From Hemibagrus wyckioides (Eukaryota; Chordata; Actinopteri; Siluriformes; Bagridae), in assembly GCF_019097595.1 (NCBI RefSeq), contig NC_080717.1, positions 20,096,336 through 20,160,335 of the forward strand: a stretch of 64,000 bases of DNA, read 5' to 3'. The notes under the pieces are model-generated. The model saw nothing but the letters and a program-made list of their open reading frames with translations. It made no database searches and was not told where the DNA came from. Both the position numbers and the translations under genes were made by a program. This document shows, in pieces, positions 62,150 to 64,000 of the stretch; the stretch's first letter is position 1; the number at the start of each line of letters is the position of its first letter.

Positions 62150-62425
62150 TTTGTGTAAAGTTTCACATGTTCTCTCTGTGTTTCCCGGGTGTTTCCCCTG
62201 GTTCTATAGTTTCCTCCCACTATCCAAAAGCAAGCCGCTAGGTCAATTGACCACTTGAAATTACCCCTAGGTGTGAATGAATGTGTGAATGTGTATTTGC
62301 ACTGGACTGGTGTCCGATTCAGGGTGTGCCCCTGCCTCGAATCCAGGGTTCTTTGGATAGACTCTGGATCCTCCATGACCCTGACATGGATAAAGTGCTT
62401 ACTGAAGAGTAATGAAATATTCAAA
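62150..62425 (+). mobile_element. Interspersed repeat family A copy
   Basis: Plus-strand order: CACATGTTCTCTCTGTGTTT, TAGTTTCCTCCCACTATCCA, GTGTGAATGAATGTGTGAAT, ACTGGACTGGTGTCCGATTC and the tail CATGGATAAAGTGCTTACTG. This is the same order as in the other copies of the family. Confidence 0.7.
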
Positions 62426-63160
62426 TGCATTTTATGTAATGACCCAAGAAAAGATACTTAATACTGCTATTATACAATTATGGCATGGTCCTATGTATCC
62501 ACAGATAAGTAGTAGTAGAATGAAATCACTATTTATTTTATTTACAGGATAATGAGAGTGTCAAAACCTTTAGCATGTAATAATACCAAACAGCAGCTTT
62601 TCATGCTTTTCATGTTTTTTTTCTCCAAGTGCCAACTTCTGGAGACACTGTATGGAATCATCTAGAAAAGGTCACCTTTGTTCATTTTTCAAAGAAAAAA
62701 ATAAAAATAAAAAATCATTCAACAAGGCATGTCACATCATCATCATAATGTGATTCTGACATGCCAGAAGTATACTCGACTAATCTATACTCAACTCAAT
62801 CCAATCCAACTCATCACCTGCTAAAGGAAGTCACATGTTTTAACATAGAATGTGTCCTAACACAGCCTTATGTTATGGAGAAAACGTCTGTCAATTCGTT
62901 CATAGATATTGAAAAGTCTTTATGACATCTGATGAAATAACATCTCAGCATGACATCTGTTGATATAAGCCTACTTGAAACATTTTTTTTGGGGTTGTAT
63001 CGCATTTAAGGGATGAATATAGGTCATTCTGTTGATCACTTCTATTGTTTTAAAACAATTATTGATCGCAAAATTGCATTTATTTAATATTAAATAATAC
63101 ATTTAACATTAATGATATTAAAGAAAAAGCTAAAGATAAATTTGATCAGATTGCACACAG
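62426..63160. other. Intergenic AT-rich DNA
   Basis: Nothing recognised apart from short A-rich runs. Confidence 0.55.
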
Positions 63161-63165
63161 CTCTA

Positions 63166-63223
<58 letters not shown>
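63166..63223. repeat. (TTA)n microsatellite
   Basis: About 57 bases of uninterrupted TTA triplets. Confidence 0.96.
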
Positions 63224-63224
<1 letters not shown>

Positions 63225-64000
63225 TGTACTATATGTGAATTCACACACTCTCTTTTTGAAATAAAAAAGTAATATTTTTGTAATTTGTGTACAATAATGG
63301 AAGATTTGAAATGTGTTTTGAAAAAACTCATTATTTGTTAGGTGGGTGTGTTAATTCTAAGAAAAATATTTTATACTAACTGAGAAAAAAAAATGTATTC
63401 GCTCATAATTCAACACTTTCTTGGCATTCTCCTTGTTTCACTTCTATCACTCGATTATTTGTCACAATTTTAGCTATTTGTCACCTTCTCTGACGTGTAG
63501 TTTACATGGCATGCCTGGATAGCATTAGGGAGAATGCACCTGCCCACACAGTCAATCTAAATAAAAGAACCCTGCAGGAAAATGGTTGTTTCTTTCCGTT
63601 GATCTTACACCCGCCATGTCGACACCCCCACTCTACCTAGCTAGCTTTTATTTGCGTATTGAAGTGGAGGAAGGGAAATGGCACAACGTTCAGCATAGAC
63701 ACATGCCAGTAAGCAGATACTTTTAACTTTTTAGCTGCTGATCTTGAGATTTTTATTAGTAACATTTACAGTGTTAAATGTTCATTCGAATATTATCATT
63801 AAATTTTCAGCGCTATTCTTTCAGCTTCTGTCTTCTTAATCTATCAACTTCCATCAATGAAAATTAACGTGATGTAAAAGCACAGTGAACTAAAAAAATT
63901 TCCCAAAGCTTTATTAGTACTCAGAGTCGTATTTGAGGAATTACGATAATATGCAGTCTGTTGTTGAATGGTTTAAGGTTACGGACACAGTGAAAAGCAT
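63224..64000. other. Intergenic DNA to the end of the window
   Basis: AT-rich, with a slightly more complex part at 63490-63720. No gene is recognisable. Confidence 0.5.

Overview
The window is vertebrate nuclear DNA, most likely from a ray-finned fish and plausibly an ostariophysan such as a catfish or relative. The evidence is AT-rich non-coding sequence, long di-, tri- and tetranucleotide microsatellites, several interspersed repeats that I recognise as teleost-type (Tc1-like transposons and their short derivatives, LINE-like tails), and genes split into short exons with GT-AG introns. The species assignment is inference.

Only two protein-coding genes can be supported, both on the minus strand in the centre of the window. 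Positions 42767 to 31807 hold ccdc69 (nine coding exons, 314 residues, N-terminal myristoylation-type peptide followed by coiled coil). Positions 49470 to 47735 hold gm2a, the GM2 ganglioside activator (four coding exons, 197 residues, signal peptide plus eight conserved cysteines). Exon phases agree at every junction in both genes and neither has an internal stop. gm2a lies upstream of ccdc69 with about 5 kb between the stop of one and the start of the other. CCDC69 and GM2A are also neighbours in mammals (5q33 in human), so this is conserved linkage. The two proteins do unrelated jobs: spindle midzone scaffolding versus lysosomal glycolipid presentation.

Region by region: 1-30650 has no recognisable gene. 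It is AT-rich DNA with islands of higher complexity containing TAATTA-type homeodomain sites, an octamer and an inverted T-box-like site, which look like candidate conserved non-coding or enhancer elements, plus microsatellites and one old teleost repeat (24090-24500). A single GC-rich open stretch with an excellent splice acceptor (11423-11692, minus) could be an orphan exon. Positions 30651-42900 are ccdc69 with its probable 3' UTR and promoter; its introns carry two Tc1-like remnants, LINE- or SINE-like fragments and a perfect 13-bp hairpin. Positions 42900-47734 are intergenic. Positions 47100-49800 are gm2a. Positions 49800-50645 hold an unusual AAAG/AAAT minisatellite with higher-order organisation. 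Positions 50646-64000 are intergenic, with the 5' part of a dead Tc1-like transposon (51191-51950), copies of one teleost interspersed repeat family, a very regular 26-bp minisatellite (60239-60370) and several microsatellites.

I found no new multi-gene system. The most noteworthy signals are the higher-order minisatellite beside gm2a, a tandem splice donor in ccdc69, the orphan exon candidate, the local duplications around 12.5-13.7 kb, the inverted T-box-like site and the exact 26-bp repeat. No homology search was run; family assignments rest on recognition of protein motifs.
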